This document shows positions 43,444 to 54,944 of a DNA stretch of 64,000 nt, in pieces. The stretch is from Isoetes taiwanensis. Its lineage: Eukaryota; Streptophyta; Lycopodiopsida; Isoetales; Isoetaceae. The first letter of the stretch is position 1, and every line of letters starts with the position of its first letter. The position numbers and the translations under genes are program-made. Location of the stretch: positions 1,485,743 to 1,549,742 of the forward strand of contig JAJEKV010000141.1 of NCBI GenBank assembly GCA_021234155.1. The letters are read 5' to 3'. The notes below the pieces were generated by a model that saw nothing but the letters and a program-made list of their open reading frames with translations, was not told where the DNA came from and ran no database searches.

Positions 43444-43875
43444 ATGGATCGATCATGGGCACTCGCTATTCTGCTTGTATTGGCATCCGCCTCTATGCTG
43501 CAGCTTCTCGCCGAGGCTCGCATGCTCGGCGAAGAAACTGCAGCCGGAGGCCGCGAGCTTGCGGAACAGACCAAATCTGAGCAGCATAAGGAGGCCACAG
43601 TGCAACCCGAACATTATGGCGGTGGATATGGGAACGGTGGAGGGTATGGCGGAGGATATGGTGGTGGATATGGAAACGGTGGAGGGTATGGTGGTGGATA
43701 TGGGAATGGTGGAGGATATGGTGGTGGATATGGAAATGGTGGAGGGTATGGGTATGGTCATGGAGGCTATGGGTATGGTCATGGAGGCTATGGCCATGGT
43801 GGATATGGTCATGGAGGCTATGGCCATGGTGGCTATGGTTACGGTCATGGTGGTTATGGTGGAGGTCACCACTAG
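43444..43875 (+). CDS. Secreted glycine-rich protein (143 aa), intact
   Basis: The protein begins MDRSWALAILLVLASASMLQ, a signal peptide with likely cleavage after LAEA near residue 25. Next comes a charged stretch (LGEETAAGGRELAEQTKSEQ). From about residue 57 (PEHYGGGYGNGGG) there are repeated GGGYGNGGGYGGGYG units, then His-bearing GYGHGG units, ending GGGHH. It looks like the plant glycine-rich class of small secreted or cell-wall proteins, whose Tyr residues can be cross-linked. It is a single exon with a TATA box 53 bp upstream. Six defective relatives lie nearby, all on the plus strand, so the family grew by tandem duplication. This start is used because it gives the signal peptide. An upstream ATG at 43418 opens a different frame. 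Confidence 0.85.
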   Translation: MDRSWALAILLVLASASMLQLLAEARMLGEETAAGGRELAEQTKSEQHKEATVQPEHYGGGYGNGGGYGGGYGGGYGNGGGYGGGYGNGGGYGGGYGNGGGYGYGHGGYGYGHGGYGHGGYGHGGYGHGGYGYGHGGYGGGHH

Positions 43876-44434
43876 TGAACAACTCTTTTATGGATATATT
43901 CTACTCTTATGGATATAGAATATGTGTCCTCGTATAGAGGTTGAAACTTCGTTTATGTACCGTTCTTGTTACTACTATAAAATGTTGTTCTTCATAGTAA
44001 TAGATCATGAATTTTTTTCTTCTATTTCATTGCTTATACTATCTACCTCTATTGGCATGTTCATGTCAATTACCAAGATGCACCACTAAACAACTCTTAC
44101 TCTGGCAATGCCAAGCTAGTCTAGCATTTAGGCACCATTGCAGTATTACCTCTTAACTACATATTAACCACATACTTCCTTGTTGGATATGAGATATTCA
44201 CCAACTTAGAAATATGCATTATACCATTATTAAAAAACAAGGTGACAATGCATTACGGATTTGCCGCAATGTCATGGGCAATGGTGTGCTTTTTAGCACA
44301 AGCTTCTAGATAATATGAACAAGTTTATGTTCTAGTATAGACATGACCATAGGAATATGAAATAAGTTTGTTTCATGCAAAGCACATTTACATGTATTAC
44401 AATGTCTTTACTGATTTACGCTTGTTTGTTGGCA

Positions 44435-45104
44435 ATCAGGCTTTAAATTGAGGCGCTAAACAACAACCATGCATCTCCAATTCTAGTATCAAGCATGGAC
44501 TGATCGATCATGGGCACTAGCAATTCTGACTATATTGGCATGCGCCGCAATGTCGCAGCTTCTCACCAAGGCTCGCATGCTTGGTGAAGAAACTGCAAAT
44601 CGAAGGCCAAGAGCTTGTTGAACAAACCAAATCTAAGCAGCAAAACCCATTTGTCTGCATTTGTTTTGAAGAAAGGGTCGATGGGCACAATTGTGTGCAA
44701 AATAAAATGCAATTATTTGCTTGCAACAATGTGTGGCAAATGGCAAATATAACCATTACCTTAGGTAAGATATGAGGTTAGCTATTAATTCATACCTGTG
44801 CAAATAGGAAATATAAATACTACTTTGAGAAGTAGGATATATTGTGAGAGGAGGATAAATGTGCTCTATCAGTGTCACAAAATATGGCAAACATTTAAAA
44901 TTAACTTGAGGAAGAGAGTCAATGTGCAGTTGACTAAAGTTTAACTATTATGGTGGTGGATATTGGAACGATGGAGGGTATGGTGGAGGGTATGGGTATG
45001 GTCGTGGAGGCCATGGTGGAGGATATGGCTATGACCATGGTGGATATGGTCATGGTGGCTATGGTTATGGTCATGGTGGTTATGGTGGTCCAGGTCACCA
45101 TTAG
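44435..45104 (+). pseudogene. Glycine-rich protein gene copy E, class 2
   Basis: ATG 44495 is followed by GACTGA, an immediate stop in that frame. The signal-peptide part, the class-2-specific 320-bp segment and the Gly-rich region (44950-45095, ending TCACCATTAG) follow. It shares with the other class-2 copies the +4 bp after the start and the extra A in GCAAATCGAAGG. Confidence 0.8.
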
Positions 45105-45237
45105 TGAACAACTATTTTATGGATATCTTATGGATATAGAATATGTGTCCTCTATAGAGGTTGAAACTTTGTATATGTATCCTGGAGAATTCGTTCTTCT
45201 TACTGCTATAAAAGGTTGTTCTTCATACTAATAGATC

Positions 45238-45308
45238 ATTCTATTCTATTCTATTCTATTCTATTCTATTCTATTCTAATAGGTTATTCTATTCTATTCT
45301 AATAGATC
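45238..45308. repeat. (ATTCT)n microsatellite
   Basis: About ten ATTCT units are interrupted by AATAGGTT, in the 3' flank of copy E, where other copies have ACTAATAGATCATGAATTTT. The array is a local expansion. Confidence 0.95.
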
Positions 45309-45716
45309 ATGAATTTTTTTCTTCTCATTGTTTCATTGTATTATACTGTCTACCTCTATTGGCATGTTCATGTGAATGACCAAGATGCACCACTAAACAA
45401 CTACATTGACACTGCCAAGCTAGTCTAGCATCTAGACACCATTGCAGTATTACCTCTTAACTACATATTAACCATGTATCTTACTTCCTTGTTGGATGTG
45501 AGATCCATTCACTAAAAAACAAGGTGCCAATGCATTACGGATCTGCTCCAATGTCATGGGCAATGGTGTGTTTCTAGCACAAGCTTCTGGATAATATAAA
45601 CAAGTTTATGTTCTATGTGTATAGACATGATCATAGGAATATGAAAAAAGTTTGTTTCATGCAAGGCACATTTACATGTATTACAATATCTTAACTGATT
45701 ACGCGTGTTTCTTGGC

Positions 45717-46170
45717 AATCAGGCTTTAAATTGAGGTGCTAAACAACAGCCAGGCATCTCCAATTCTAGTATCAAGCATGGACCGATCGATCTTGAGCAC
45801 TAGCAATTCTGATTGTATTGGCGTGAGCATCAACGTTGCAGCTTCTCACCAAGGCTCGTATGCTTGGTGAAGAAACTGCAAATCGAACTCCAAGAGCTTG
45901 TTGAACAAACCAAATCTAAGCAGCACAACACACATTTGTCTGCATTTATTTTGAAGAAAGTATCGATGAGCACAGTTGTGTGCAAAGTAAAGTAAAGTGC
46001 AATTATTTGCTTGCAACAATGTATGGCAAATGGCAAATATAAACATTATCTTAGGTAAGATATGAGGTTAAGTGTTAATTTATACCTTTGCAAATAGAAA
46101 ATATAACTGCTACTTTGAGAGGTAGGATATATTTTGAGACGAGGATAAATGTGCTCTATCAGTGTCACAA
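45717..46170 (+). pseudogene. Glycine-rich protein gene copy F, class 2, lacks the Gly-rich part
   Basis: The class-2 promoter, ATG 45778 and the signal-peptide part are present, as is the class-2 segment up to TTAG|GTAAGATATGAGG and CTCTATCAGTGTCACAAAATAT. The match to copies B and E then stops at about 46172, before the glycine repeats. The array ends here. Confidence 0.75.
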
Positions 46171-46369
46171 AATATCACACTGACCCCAAATTTTGGTCCA
46201 CTGTTGGGAACTCTACATTTCTTAGGTGCACATGTATTTTATTCAGAGATCACAAAAATACCTACATGTAGATCTGTGGAGGCGTGGTTTACTAATTGAC
46301 GATGTTGTTTTTTAAGTGGACAAGGAACGTCTGTTGCTTTTTTAAGGAGCTGTGGTTTTTATTTTTTAA

Positions 46370-46423
46370 GAACCTACGGTGGAGAATGGCTTTTACAGGC
46401 AGTTTACTCTCCACCGCAGGTTC
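46370..46423. repeat. 15-bp stem hairpin
   Basis: AACCTACGGTGGAGA (46371-46385) pairs with TCTCCACCGCAGGTT (46408-46422) with one mismatch, around a 22-nt loop. It lies in unassigned sequence between the glycine-rich array and the MITE. Confidence 0.7.
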
Positions 46424-46889
46424 CTGCATGCACAAATTAGGGTCATTACATGTACCAATGGAAAAGATCCGTTGCAAATAAGGCATGAAATAAAAGTCAT
46501 TCAGGACCTGAGATGAACATATCGAAGATCAGTAATGGCCCAAGATGAGGCATGCCCTGCACCATGAAGAGCGGAGCTTTTGGCAGCGCACCATCTCTGG
46601 AACCTCGTTGCACTATTTTAGGGTTTGTTGCGGCTATATTTTTGTCCAATGTGGCACTAAAACATGGTACACGAGGCGACCAATTTTGTGGGCAGTGTTT
46701 TAATTGTGGGCATCCCACTCTAATCCGGAGCTCTGCTATGAAATTCTTGGTCACTCAAAGTGTTGCTTCGAGATGGTAATCCACAACAAAAATGGCCACT
46801 TTTGGTCTGTTAAAACTTGGCTAGCATTGCATTTGCCCTAATGGACCTTTCAAAGATCATTCTCTAGACAAATTTCAGAAAGAACAATG

Positions 46890-47210
46890 GGGTAAAAGCA
46901 TGTTAGGGTGTACCACTTTTGGAACCTGCAAAAGTACATACACTAGGTACTTTAGAACTGGGTACTTTCTCATTTTTCTTTTCATTAAAACTAGTACAAA
47001 AGTCCAAAATAAAAGTCAAGGACGTGTTAATATTTAAAGGTAAGATAAATATAACGCTATCTAAGCCCAAAATATATATAAAAGTTCTAAAATGTACCTT
47101 TTATTGACATATTACACAGGTACCCAGTACCCAGTCCTGGGTACCTTTTTAGGTACCTTTTTAGTCACTAAATAATACTTTTTAAGGGACACCCTAACAT
47201 GCTTTCACCC
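46890..47210. mobile_element. MITE copy 2 (321 bp, TSD AATG)
   Basis: The length and ends match the copy at 4521-4841 (GGGTAAAAGCATGTTAGGG; right end GGGTGAAAGCATGTTAGGG on the other strand). AATG flanks both sides (46886-46889, 47211-47214). Inside, the order of GGTACTTT/AAAGTACC motifs is the same in both copies. Excision would join ERT to MANREWLTV in the transposase frame, so the MITE entered a transposase gene. Confidence 0.92.
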
Positions 47211-47466
47211 AATGGCCAATAGAGAATGGCTTACTGTTTTGTCTTGTACAAATGCTAATGGGGAAAAACTCCCAAATTTGTATATTCTTAAGGGGGTTAG
47301 AGCTAGAGAAGATTATCTTGAAGGATGTGAATCGGAGGCAGCAATATCAATGCAAAAAAAGGCTTGGATGACCAAAGACATCTTCAAGGATTGGATAAAT
47401 CATTTTAGGAAAAGAGTACCAGGTGGTGTTTCACTCGAAAATCCCCATTTGCTGATTTTAGATGGA

Positions 47467-48725
47467 AGGAAGGAAGGAAGGAAGTTTATTTTAACGTCCA
47501 CGGAGGCCAGAGGCCTATGAGACTAAGACATGCGAAGAGAACAGGCAAAAAGCCAAAACCCCAACACCAAAACAAACAATGTAATCAGACAAAAGAGAAC
47601 CCTACTACCGGGATGAAAAACCCCCACTTGGGAGGAAAAACCCTAGCAAAGAGGCTCTCAAATACCATGCCCCGTGAAGAGCAAGTCCGACGGCCGAAAT
47701 CTGCAGGATGTAAGCTCCCAGCAGCCGCTACCATAGGTGATGCAAGTAATCGATGTAGCGGTGTCGAGTATCTAAGATCGGTGTGCCTTTGCTTTCCGGA
47801 CATGGGCATATGCCGGGCACCGCTGGAGGGCATGGTGCTCATCCTCTATCACGCATCTCACAACACCGACATATCCTTTCCTCCCCGCCATTCACCCCCA
47901 ACGACTGTTTCAACCGGGAGGTAATGGGAACCCGTCCTTATGGCAGCAATAGCTCTCCGTTTCTTCACCGAGATGTGTGCTTTCAAGCACCGATGGGGTC
48001 CATGCTCAAGGCCGGATTAACTGAAGCGTGGATAGTGCTCTGTCTTGGGCTTTGCAAGAGTAGAGGCATCCATTGTGGTGGCAAAGATAGCCCGTGATCC
48101 AATTGCCCATTCTCAAGCATCGGGACCGGGCTGCCACCATCGTTGGTAATCCATAGACCACCTCCTAAACCATCCCTTACGATTGCTCAGGTGCCATACC
48201 CTCTTATTGCATTGGGGCCCTCCGTTAACAACACAAAGATGTGGGGGCAAGCTTATGCTCATCCATCCCATCCACCTTATGGAAGCAAGTAAGATGCCTC
48301 GCGCAAGATAGCGTATCGTTTGTAAAGGGCGAACCCCGCCTCATACAACAAAATCGACACGGTGCGGTGTCCCTTCACTCCCAAGCTATATGTCAAGAAA
48401 GCTTTCTCGCACCCTTTCCAACCTATCCCATGTATTTTTGCTAATCATGGGCCCCAAACCTCCACCCCATATAGCAAAACACCGCCAACCAAAGCTCTAA
48501 GCGTGTGTGCTCTCCTCGCCCGCCACAGATCTATCCAGGCAACACGCTTTAATCAGATATAAAGCCTTCCAAACTGTGATCGGCTCTCCTCTCCACACAC
48601 ACTCATCCCACAAAGATGTTAGTAGTGAAATCAATTCCCGTGATACTTGAAGCTCCGCACCATCTCCACTTCCTGTCCCCTGTAATATAACTCCGGGATA
48701 GGGTGTTGCGAGGACAGGATCGCGA
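47467..48725 (-). mobile_element. 5'-truncated LINE inserted in the transposase gene
   Basis: The target duplication ATGGA is at 47462-47466 and 48726-48730. Removing the insert joins LLILDG to HGSHVSLE. On the minus strand the element reads the C-terminal end of a reverse-transcriptase ORF: an acidic patch, WDECVWRGE, then RALVGGVLLYGVEVWGP (about 48450-48500) and downstream Leu-rich parts in shifting frames. Its 3' end is a (TTCC)n tail at 47467-47485. The orientation is therefore opposite to the host gene. Multiple frame changes show it is dead. Confidence 0.85.
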
Positions 48726-49710
48726 ATGGACATGGCTCTCATGTTTCTTTGGAAAGAATTAAAATGGCTGCTGCTAATGGTCTTCACATTCTAGAACTTC
48801 CTGCTCATACTTCTCACAGGTTACAACCTCTTGATGTTAGCTATTTTAGACCTTTTAAAGAAGCTTTTAGGCATAGTAGGCACAGGTATTGCATGGAAAA
48901 TCTTGGAACTGAGCCATCAAAGGAAGACTTAAACGTCAACGGTGAGAGAGGCTCTTGACAAAGCATTGACTCCTTCTAACATCAAAGCCGGATTTAAAAA
49001 AATAGGTATTTATCCTTTTGATCCAAGTAAAGTTCAACCAGAACTATGAGGTGTCAATTTAGAAATTGAAGTAGCAGTAGATGGGGCTGTTGGAGAGGAG
49101 GCAGCGCATCAAGACGTTGCTGGAAATGTAACTAGCTATGATAATGTAGCTCCTACTCAAAATTCAAGTAGAAGGGCTAGAAAATCTTTTGTTCCTAAAG
49201 ATGTAGCAGGCACTCTTCTTTTTACTAAAGTTGATCTGATTGCAAGAATGGAGAAGAAGAAGAGTAAAGAAGGGAGACGAAAAAAGCTAGAGATAAAGCT
49301 GACAAAAGAAAAAAGGTGTTGGCAGAAGAAAAGAAGAAAAAGAAAGAGTAATTGGAAAAAGAAAACGAAGAGAGAAGAAGGCTTCGTGATAGTAAGAGAA
49401 TTCCGGCTTTTGGTCCTAAAAATCATCACATCTTAGAAGCAAAAACAGCCCGAGCAAATGCATTTAACAGGTTAAAAGAAAAAAGAGCAAAACGGCTTCA
49501 TAAAGAGGTATGAACTTATTTGCATTTATCTTTCTTATTACCAAGTTGTTGAATTTGAATAACCTTTAATTAAACTATTTGTAGCAATTGAGAATAGAAC
49601 AAGAACATGCTGTGAATGATGATGAAAATGTGGAGTTCCAGGATGCTTTAGACAATGATATTGCAGAGGTTGATGAGGTAAGCAAGGCTTTATTTTCTAT
49701 TTTGGTTGCA

Positions 49711-49850
49711 GTTTGGAAGAGACCCATGAGTGTTGTCATGGAACTAAAGCTCAAAATTCTCCCAGCCAATATGGCTGTAGTTTGGAAGAGACCCATGATT
49801 GTTGTCATGGAACTGCAGCTCAAAATTCTGATATTTGGCATTCCAATAGC
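49711..49850 (+). repeat. 69-bp tandem duplication in the transposase C-terminal exon
   Basis: GTTTGGAAGAGACCCATGA(G/T)TGTTGTCATGGAACT...GCTCAAAATTCT occurs twice, 69 bp apart (49711 and 49780). In one frame it encodes two LEETH(E/D)CCHGT(K/A)AQNS units, and that frame stays open to the stop at 49986-49988. The duplication keeps frame (23 codons). Confidence 0.85.
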
Positions 49851-50634
49851 CCTTCTCTGTCCTGGTCTATTGATCCAGCAGACAAAGCTTTAGGGATATG
49901 TGCAAACAATCCAATTAATATGCCAGAAAGGAGGACTTCTAAGAGAATCAGAACTTTGAGTTCTTTGTATTCACAAGATTTTATTTGAAATGGATCAATT
50001 CATGTATTTTATGTAGATGCAATTGTGAGTGATAATTGTTTTGACAATGGAATCAAACTTCTTTTTGACCAAATGTAATAGTTTTTGCAATGAAATCAGA
50101 CTTCTTCAGATCCAAATTTGGCACTTTGCTGCTCCATGTCTGGTACTTCAATGTTTCTTGTTTGGACATTTTTGTTTCAATGCAGGATATAAAATGGAAC
50201 AATTGAAGGAATGAGGTGTGCCAAATCAGGATTGCAATTGATCCATATCAGTCCAAAAATGTCAGTTTGTTTGATCCATTGTTTGAGGCAGAAAATCTTA
50301 TTTAATCTTCACAATCTAGGTGTCAGTATGATCAACACACATGTCTCATCATTTCTGATTGATTACGTTGTTCATATTCAGCATATCAAATTCATCTGTT
50401 CCAAAGTCTTATTTGCACCAACTGTGGGCATCTCACTCTAGGTAGAAACAAGATTCGGCATTCAAACTCAAATGGCTACTCCATTTCACAAGCACTTATT
50501 AATAATCTCTGCGCATAGGAAATATAATAGGGCAAGTTATTGCAGCAACCATTTCTTTTCTTGTCTACTTTATAAAAGTTCATATGTTCAAGGGCAGATA
50601 GATATACAATGTTCTAAACACAACTGCAGGAGTT

Positions 50635-51084
50635 TTAGAAGATACGTTCTTTTACATTTTCTGATATGTTGCTACATATTGATGCACATGGAATGTAGAA
50701 TAGTAATTGGTCTAGCCATTTTTGTTTATTCTGACGAGCATTTACAATTGCATTCCAGTTGTTGCATTCATTGCATTTTACGTAGATTACATTGTAGTTT
50801 ATATTGCTAGTATGTTTTACATTGTCCATATTCTCAGATCCTCTTCTTAAGAAGACCGGATGAATTTTATCTTTCCATATGGATGGCTTCTGATTTGTAA
50901 GGTCTACAATTAAGCTTCCATCACTTGAATACATTTTATCAGATGGACATATCCTTTCGGCAAGTTTTTTGTTCTTGTCAATAAAAGAGTGCAAAGCTCC
51001 TTGCAATGACGTAATCATATCCAATTTTGGACAAGTTTTACTATGCCATTCTTGCAGCTCTTTGGATTTTACGTATAGAAACAT
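50635..51084 (-). CDS. Hypothetical protein, 149 codons, unknown family
   Basis: This is an uninterrupted minus-strand frame with natural protein composition: ELQEWHSKTCPKLDMITSLQ, KNKKLAERICPSDKMYSSDG, KDKIHPVFLRRGSENM, then VKCNECNNWNAIVNARQNKQ. The CNEC pair could bind zinc. I know no family for it. It is among the longest intact frames outside the glycine-rich gene, so it may be part of a real gene or a transposon exon. The upstream start is unclear; an intron could supply more N-terminus. Confidence 0.3.
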   Translation of the reverse strand: MFLYVKSKELQEWHSKTCPKLDMITSLQGALHSFIDKNKKLAERICPSDKMYSSDGSLIVDLTNQKPSIWKDKIHPVFLRRGSENMDNVKHTSNINYNVIYVKCNECNNWNAIVNARQNKQKWLDQLLFYIPCASICSNISENVKERIF

Positions 51085-51403
51085 AGAACAAATAACATTA
51101 TGAGAAGCTATGCAACCTATATATCAATTGATGTGATACTTCCTATTGCAAGCACATATGTTTTTCAAACATATATTCGCATTGATTTCAAGGATATGAT
51201 GGGTTGTCTCATGCCATAAATATGCTATTGTTCCACTATTATATGCATAAAATGCAACTTTCAACATCCTAGTTCAGAGGGTTTAGAATACCTAGATTCT
51301 CATAGATCATCATGGTTATCGCTTTCATCTCTAAATTTCTTTCCCCTTGCACACGTCCAAGGGCCCGAAGGGGCAAACAAAATTTTTTAGTTAAAGCAAA
51401 CTA

Positions 51404-51766
51404 TTACATCCAACACTTTTACATTAAATTCCCCCCGAGATCCCCCTTGGTTTGGGTGCATATTCATACGGGGGGTGACATAGGGCAGCGAGAGCCCTTT
51501 TGCACTGCCTAAAACTATATAATACACGTATAAAATCAACACCATGCCTCACACCTTATAGTATTTTGGAAGCCTCGTTATACAGTATATTCAAAATTGT
51601 ACGAGCATACCACACAAATGAGGATCTCTCTACAGTCTAAATTGAGGAATAACTTGCAAATATGCCCATCCAACAGCTCTCGATGCCCAGAGTCATCCCC
51701 CTGTGAATATGCACCCAAACCAAAGGGGGTATCAGGGGGAATTTAATTTAAAAGTATTGGATGTAA
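51404..51766. mobile_element. Fold-back MITE with about 80-bp inverted arms
   Basis: TTACATCCAACACTTTTACATTAAATTCCCCC...GGTTTGGGTGCATATTCA (51404 to about 51483) is repeated in reverse at about 51690-51766 with roughly 85 percent identity. The 200-bp centre is unrelated. The target duplication is unclear (a TA or TTA type is possible). There is no coding capacity. Confidence 0.85.
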
Positions 51767-52005
51767 TGGATGAGTATGCAAATGCAAGATAGATTCCCAT
51801 AGTTAGTTTTGTAGGATGAATATGCAAGGCAAGATATCGCATAGTCAGTTTTGTAAGCTGAGTACACAAGGTTACAAGGTAGATTCTCGCAGAAAAACCT
51901 CATGCTTGGATGAGAGTTTGCATCAAGGATGAAAGGGTAGAAAATATTTGCCATGCAAACTCAAAAAAGAGGATTGTACCAACTTGTAGATATTACATAA
52001 AGAGA

Positions 52006-52097
52006 TAGAGGACACGTCTCACCTCTGGAAGTGATGTTGCTCCACCTCCTCAAAGACAGGACACGTCTCACCTATGGAAGTGATGTTGCTCCACGTC
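52006..52097. repeat. Tandem duplication GGACACGTCTCACCT(C/A)TGGAAGTGATGTTGCTCCAC
   Basis: Two copies about 47 bp apart match except for single bases and the CTCCTCAAAGACA spacer. CTCCACGTCCTCAAAGACA recurs at 56620-56640, on the far side of the Helitron 3' end. Confidence 0.75.
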
Positions 52098-52109
52098 AGG
52101 GAGTAAATT

Positions 52110-52640
52110 ACTAATCACATATTTCTTATTAGCCAAAATGCCTTTAGCTAAACTTGCCCAATCCCAAAACTTTCTGTGGTTTAGCTAAACTCTACACATT
52201 TTTCCTCTTATACTCTCTAGCGTTTAGCTAAATTAACCCAAAATTCATCACAAAATTTTTTGTGGTGTGGTCAACGGAAAACATTAAACTAAAATTACAA
52301 AACGTTTTCAATTGATTCCATTTATTTTGGTCATTTTCTTCTTGAAAACATTTTAAAATAATGCCAGTTAGCTAAGTCTAGGCCTCAACTTATTCTATAG
52401 ATGCTATAAAATGATTTATTAACCATATATTTCTTATGAACCAAAATGATGTTAGCTAAATTAGCTCAAAATTCATTCCAAAAGTTTCTATAGTTTAGCT
52501 AAACAATACAAAATTTCATTCTCTTATTTTCTAGTGCTTGGCTAAAGAGATTGAAAGTTGGTGCGGGTGCAAAAAAAGTTAAGCTAAAATTATTATTATT
52601 TTTCCCAATTTTTTGCATTTACTTTAGCTAATATCTTCTT
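52110..52640. repeat. AT-rich region with dispersed TTTAGCTAAA motifs
   Basis: (G/C)(T/G)TTAGCTAAA(C/T)T, a 10-bp palindrome, recurs about ten times together with AAAATTCATCACAAAA(A/G)TTT and CTACACATTT motifs. It may be the 5' part of a non-autonomous element, but clear termini were not found. Confidence 0.45.
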
Positions 52641-52779
52641 TCTTATTTTCGTAAGGCTTTGGTTTTTGTGCAAGGGATTACGCCATCAAGGCGTTCCCTT
52701 CTCCCCCTGGATGGACCTTGGTCGGCGAATTGAATGCCACTCCCAGATCTCGAGCTGAGGTGCCAAAATTGAATGAGAG

Positions 52780-54900
52780 AAATTGAGGAGCGGATTTGAA
52801 TTTCCAGGCTTATACGAAATTGCCTCCTCCTGTTTCAATCCTCCTCGGGTTCGATTCCAGCCTCGGCTCTCATTTCCAAGACCTCTCCTCGGCTCTCAAT
52901 CTTGGCGCAAAGGTGAGGCGATTCTTCCTTTTGTGCAAGTTTTTTCCGTTCTTCCTATGCTTACGGTTTTTTGCCTCCTCGGATTTCAGCCCAGGCTAGA
53001 TGAGTTCCAGGGGCTAGATGAGTTGTTCGTATCTTCTAAGTAACGAGTGAATGATGTACGACGACCTTGGCAAACCACATGATGTACGACGATCTAGCCA
53101 TTCTTCCTTTCCTTTTCTTCCTACGTTTCTATGCTTACAGGTTTGAATATCTTCTTTCTATGCTTACAGGTTATAGGTTTGAATAGACGATTTGAATAAA
53201 CAAATTGACCGCTTGTGTGTTACTGTGTTTGAATAACGGTTTGAATAGATTGTTGACTGCTTTGCTTCTTTAGGAAGAACGCCGATTTGCATTTGGATTG
53301 TTTTTCAAAAGCTCAGGTTTACAGTAAGGATGTTTTACAGTAAGGATGAATATTGCAGGTTCAAGACTTGAAGAGTTGTTAGAAGCATATACGATTCTGG
53401 CTACAAATTTCTGATATTATCAACTCTACACTAAAGGTACACTAGATTGTAAAGTCAAAGCTCTAGCAAAAGCTGGAATTGGTTTTCAAATAATGTACAA
53501 ATAAGGTTAATGTGTCGTTGAAATTGGTCTTCAAATAAGTGTCGTTCATGTCATGTCATCTCTGCTCACAAGAATAGATATAGCAACAAATATCATTGCA
53601 ATAGATACAGGAATAGATTTGTACCATTGCACTGAATAGCATTGTCTTGAGAGCACAAGCAAAACTGCCATCTGATCTCACAAGCATATTTTCGGCAGAT
53701 ACCACATCAGAAGCATCATTCTTGAGCCAACAAACTAGCAATACGTTGGCTCCTTTCATTTTGAAAGCCTTTGGCCATGCTAAAGTAGTAATTTATGCCC
53801 TAAATCGGTCCTTGGGTTAATCTTCATGGGTTTTGCAGGAACCAGCCTTGGCCCACATCCACAAGATATTCCCTGATCCTTTCGTTCCTGGATATTTCAA
53901 ATCTATAACCCAAATGCAAACTTAGCACTACATCCTTAACTCAGCTCCATACTGGTCTGTATTCTTCTTATAGGATTCTTCATATAGGGACCTCTGGGTT
54001 AATCTTCATGGGCTTTGCAGGAACCAGCCTTAGCAGCCCACATCTACAAAATATTCTCTCATCTAATGCAACCAGCTGGTGTGCTATCAATTTCTTGAAT
54101 CATATTTGTGTTATTGACACGCTGCTACACATATAACAGGGTTTAATATACAAGTTGTATGAGTCTTGAATCTTTTGGAAAACATAGTGATCAAGTAGAG
54201 TGTTCTGAAAGCATTAGATTAACATGCTTTTTGTATATCACATTAGAATGCACAAACGGATTCGTATAAAGAGATCTGAATGCTGCTACAACTAGAGTTT
54301 TGGATATCTTATACTATTGTAAGTGGGTCAACCTTCTTTAAGAAAAGCCCTTGAATTCTAAAAAACAAAACCCTGTAGTTTCAAACTTCCGTATATGATT
54401 ATTGTAGCACCTCCATTCATTGCTTTTAATTGCTGAAAACCGTGTCTAATATCTTGGTGTGTAGTTAACTAAATCTGGCATATAAAGTCTCAAGTAGGTT
54501 CACTTTTTGAAAGGTTAAAAATCGGGTTTCCATTTTCAGCATATATGCAATTGCCCAATATATTATGGATTGTGTAATTAATGTCCAGCATATGCCCAAT
54601 ATATGCTCACTTGAACGCTTGGATTTGTTTCTAATGTTTCCGCTAAATTACAAACACGTTTCAATAGCCAACATATACCTCTGTTTGTCAATGTTTTACC
54701 TCAGTTTTACCTCTGTTTGCTGCATGTTTTACCTTCATCAGTCATATCTATCTATGGATAGTAGTTTGTATTTCATGTGATCAGCTAATATTATATTATA
54801 GAATGAATTTGGTAAGGCTTTGGTGTTTATCCTTTTCTATAAACTTCCTTGCATAATCTAACGCACATAAACAAACTAAAAGGCATGGAAAAACAAGTCT
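52780..54900. other. Mostly unassigned sequence with possible captured exons
   Basis: 52783-53043 has a Ser/Pro/Leu-rich open stretch with no motif. On the minus strand, 53759-53620 reads LLVCWLKNDASDVVSAENML, ending at a donor-like ATG|GTACAA; it may be a captured exon. GGGTTAATCTTCATGGG(T/C)TTTGCAGGAACCAGCCTT is present twice (about 53815 and 53998). Nothing else is supported. Confidence 0.35.
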
Positions 54901-54944
54901 GTCTCCTAAAAGGCACCGTTGAATTAATCCTATCTGCTGTACAG

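Larger units (their letters stand above)
46860..49988 (+). pseudogene. Pogo/jerky-like DDE transposase gene, broken by a LINE and a MITE
   Basis: The first preserved part (47211-47466) reads REWLTVLSCTNANGEKLPNL, then PHLLILDG. After a LINE insertion the frame resumes with HGSHVSLERIKMAAANGLHI and LELPAHTSHRLQPLDVSYFR (48731-48860). DGHGSH carries the second catalytic Asp and QPLDV the third (DDD type). REALDKALTPSNIKAGFKKI and GIYPFDPSKVQPE (about 48955-49050) are the usual C-terminal helices, with a frame change just before. A K/E-rich coiled coil ends at GAG|GTATGA (49507), an intron runs 49508-49584, and last exons follow to 49988. The N-terminal DNA-binding part and first Asp are missing. 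There is a stop after VQPEL. Confidence 0.75.

Noticed and set aside
47585-47842. 85-codon minus-strand frame near the LINE 3' end as an independent gene
   Set aside because: It lies inside the LINE and is best read as part of its decayed coding or 3' region.
49678-49711. 34-bp intron in the transposase tail (GTAAGC...TTGCAG)
   Set aside because: It has good borders but is shorter than plant introns normally are, and both spliced and unspliced readings stay open. The true structure is undecided.
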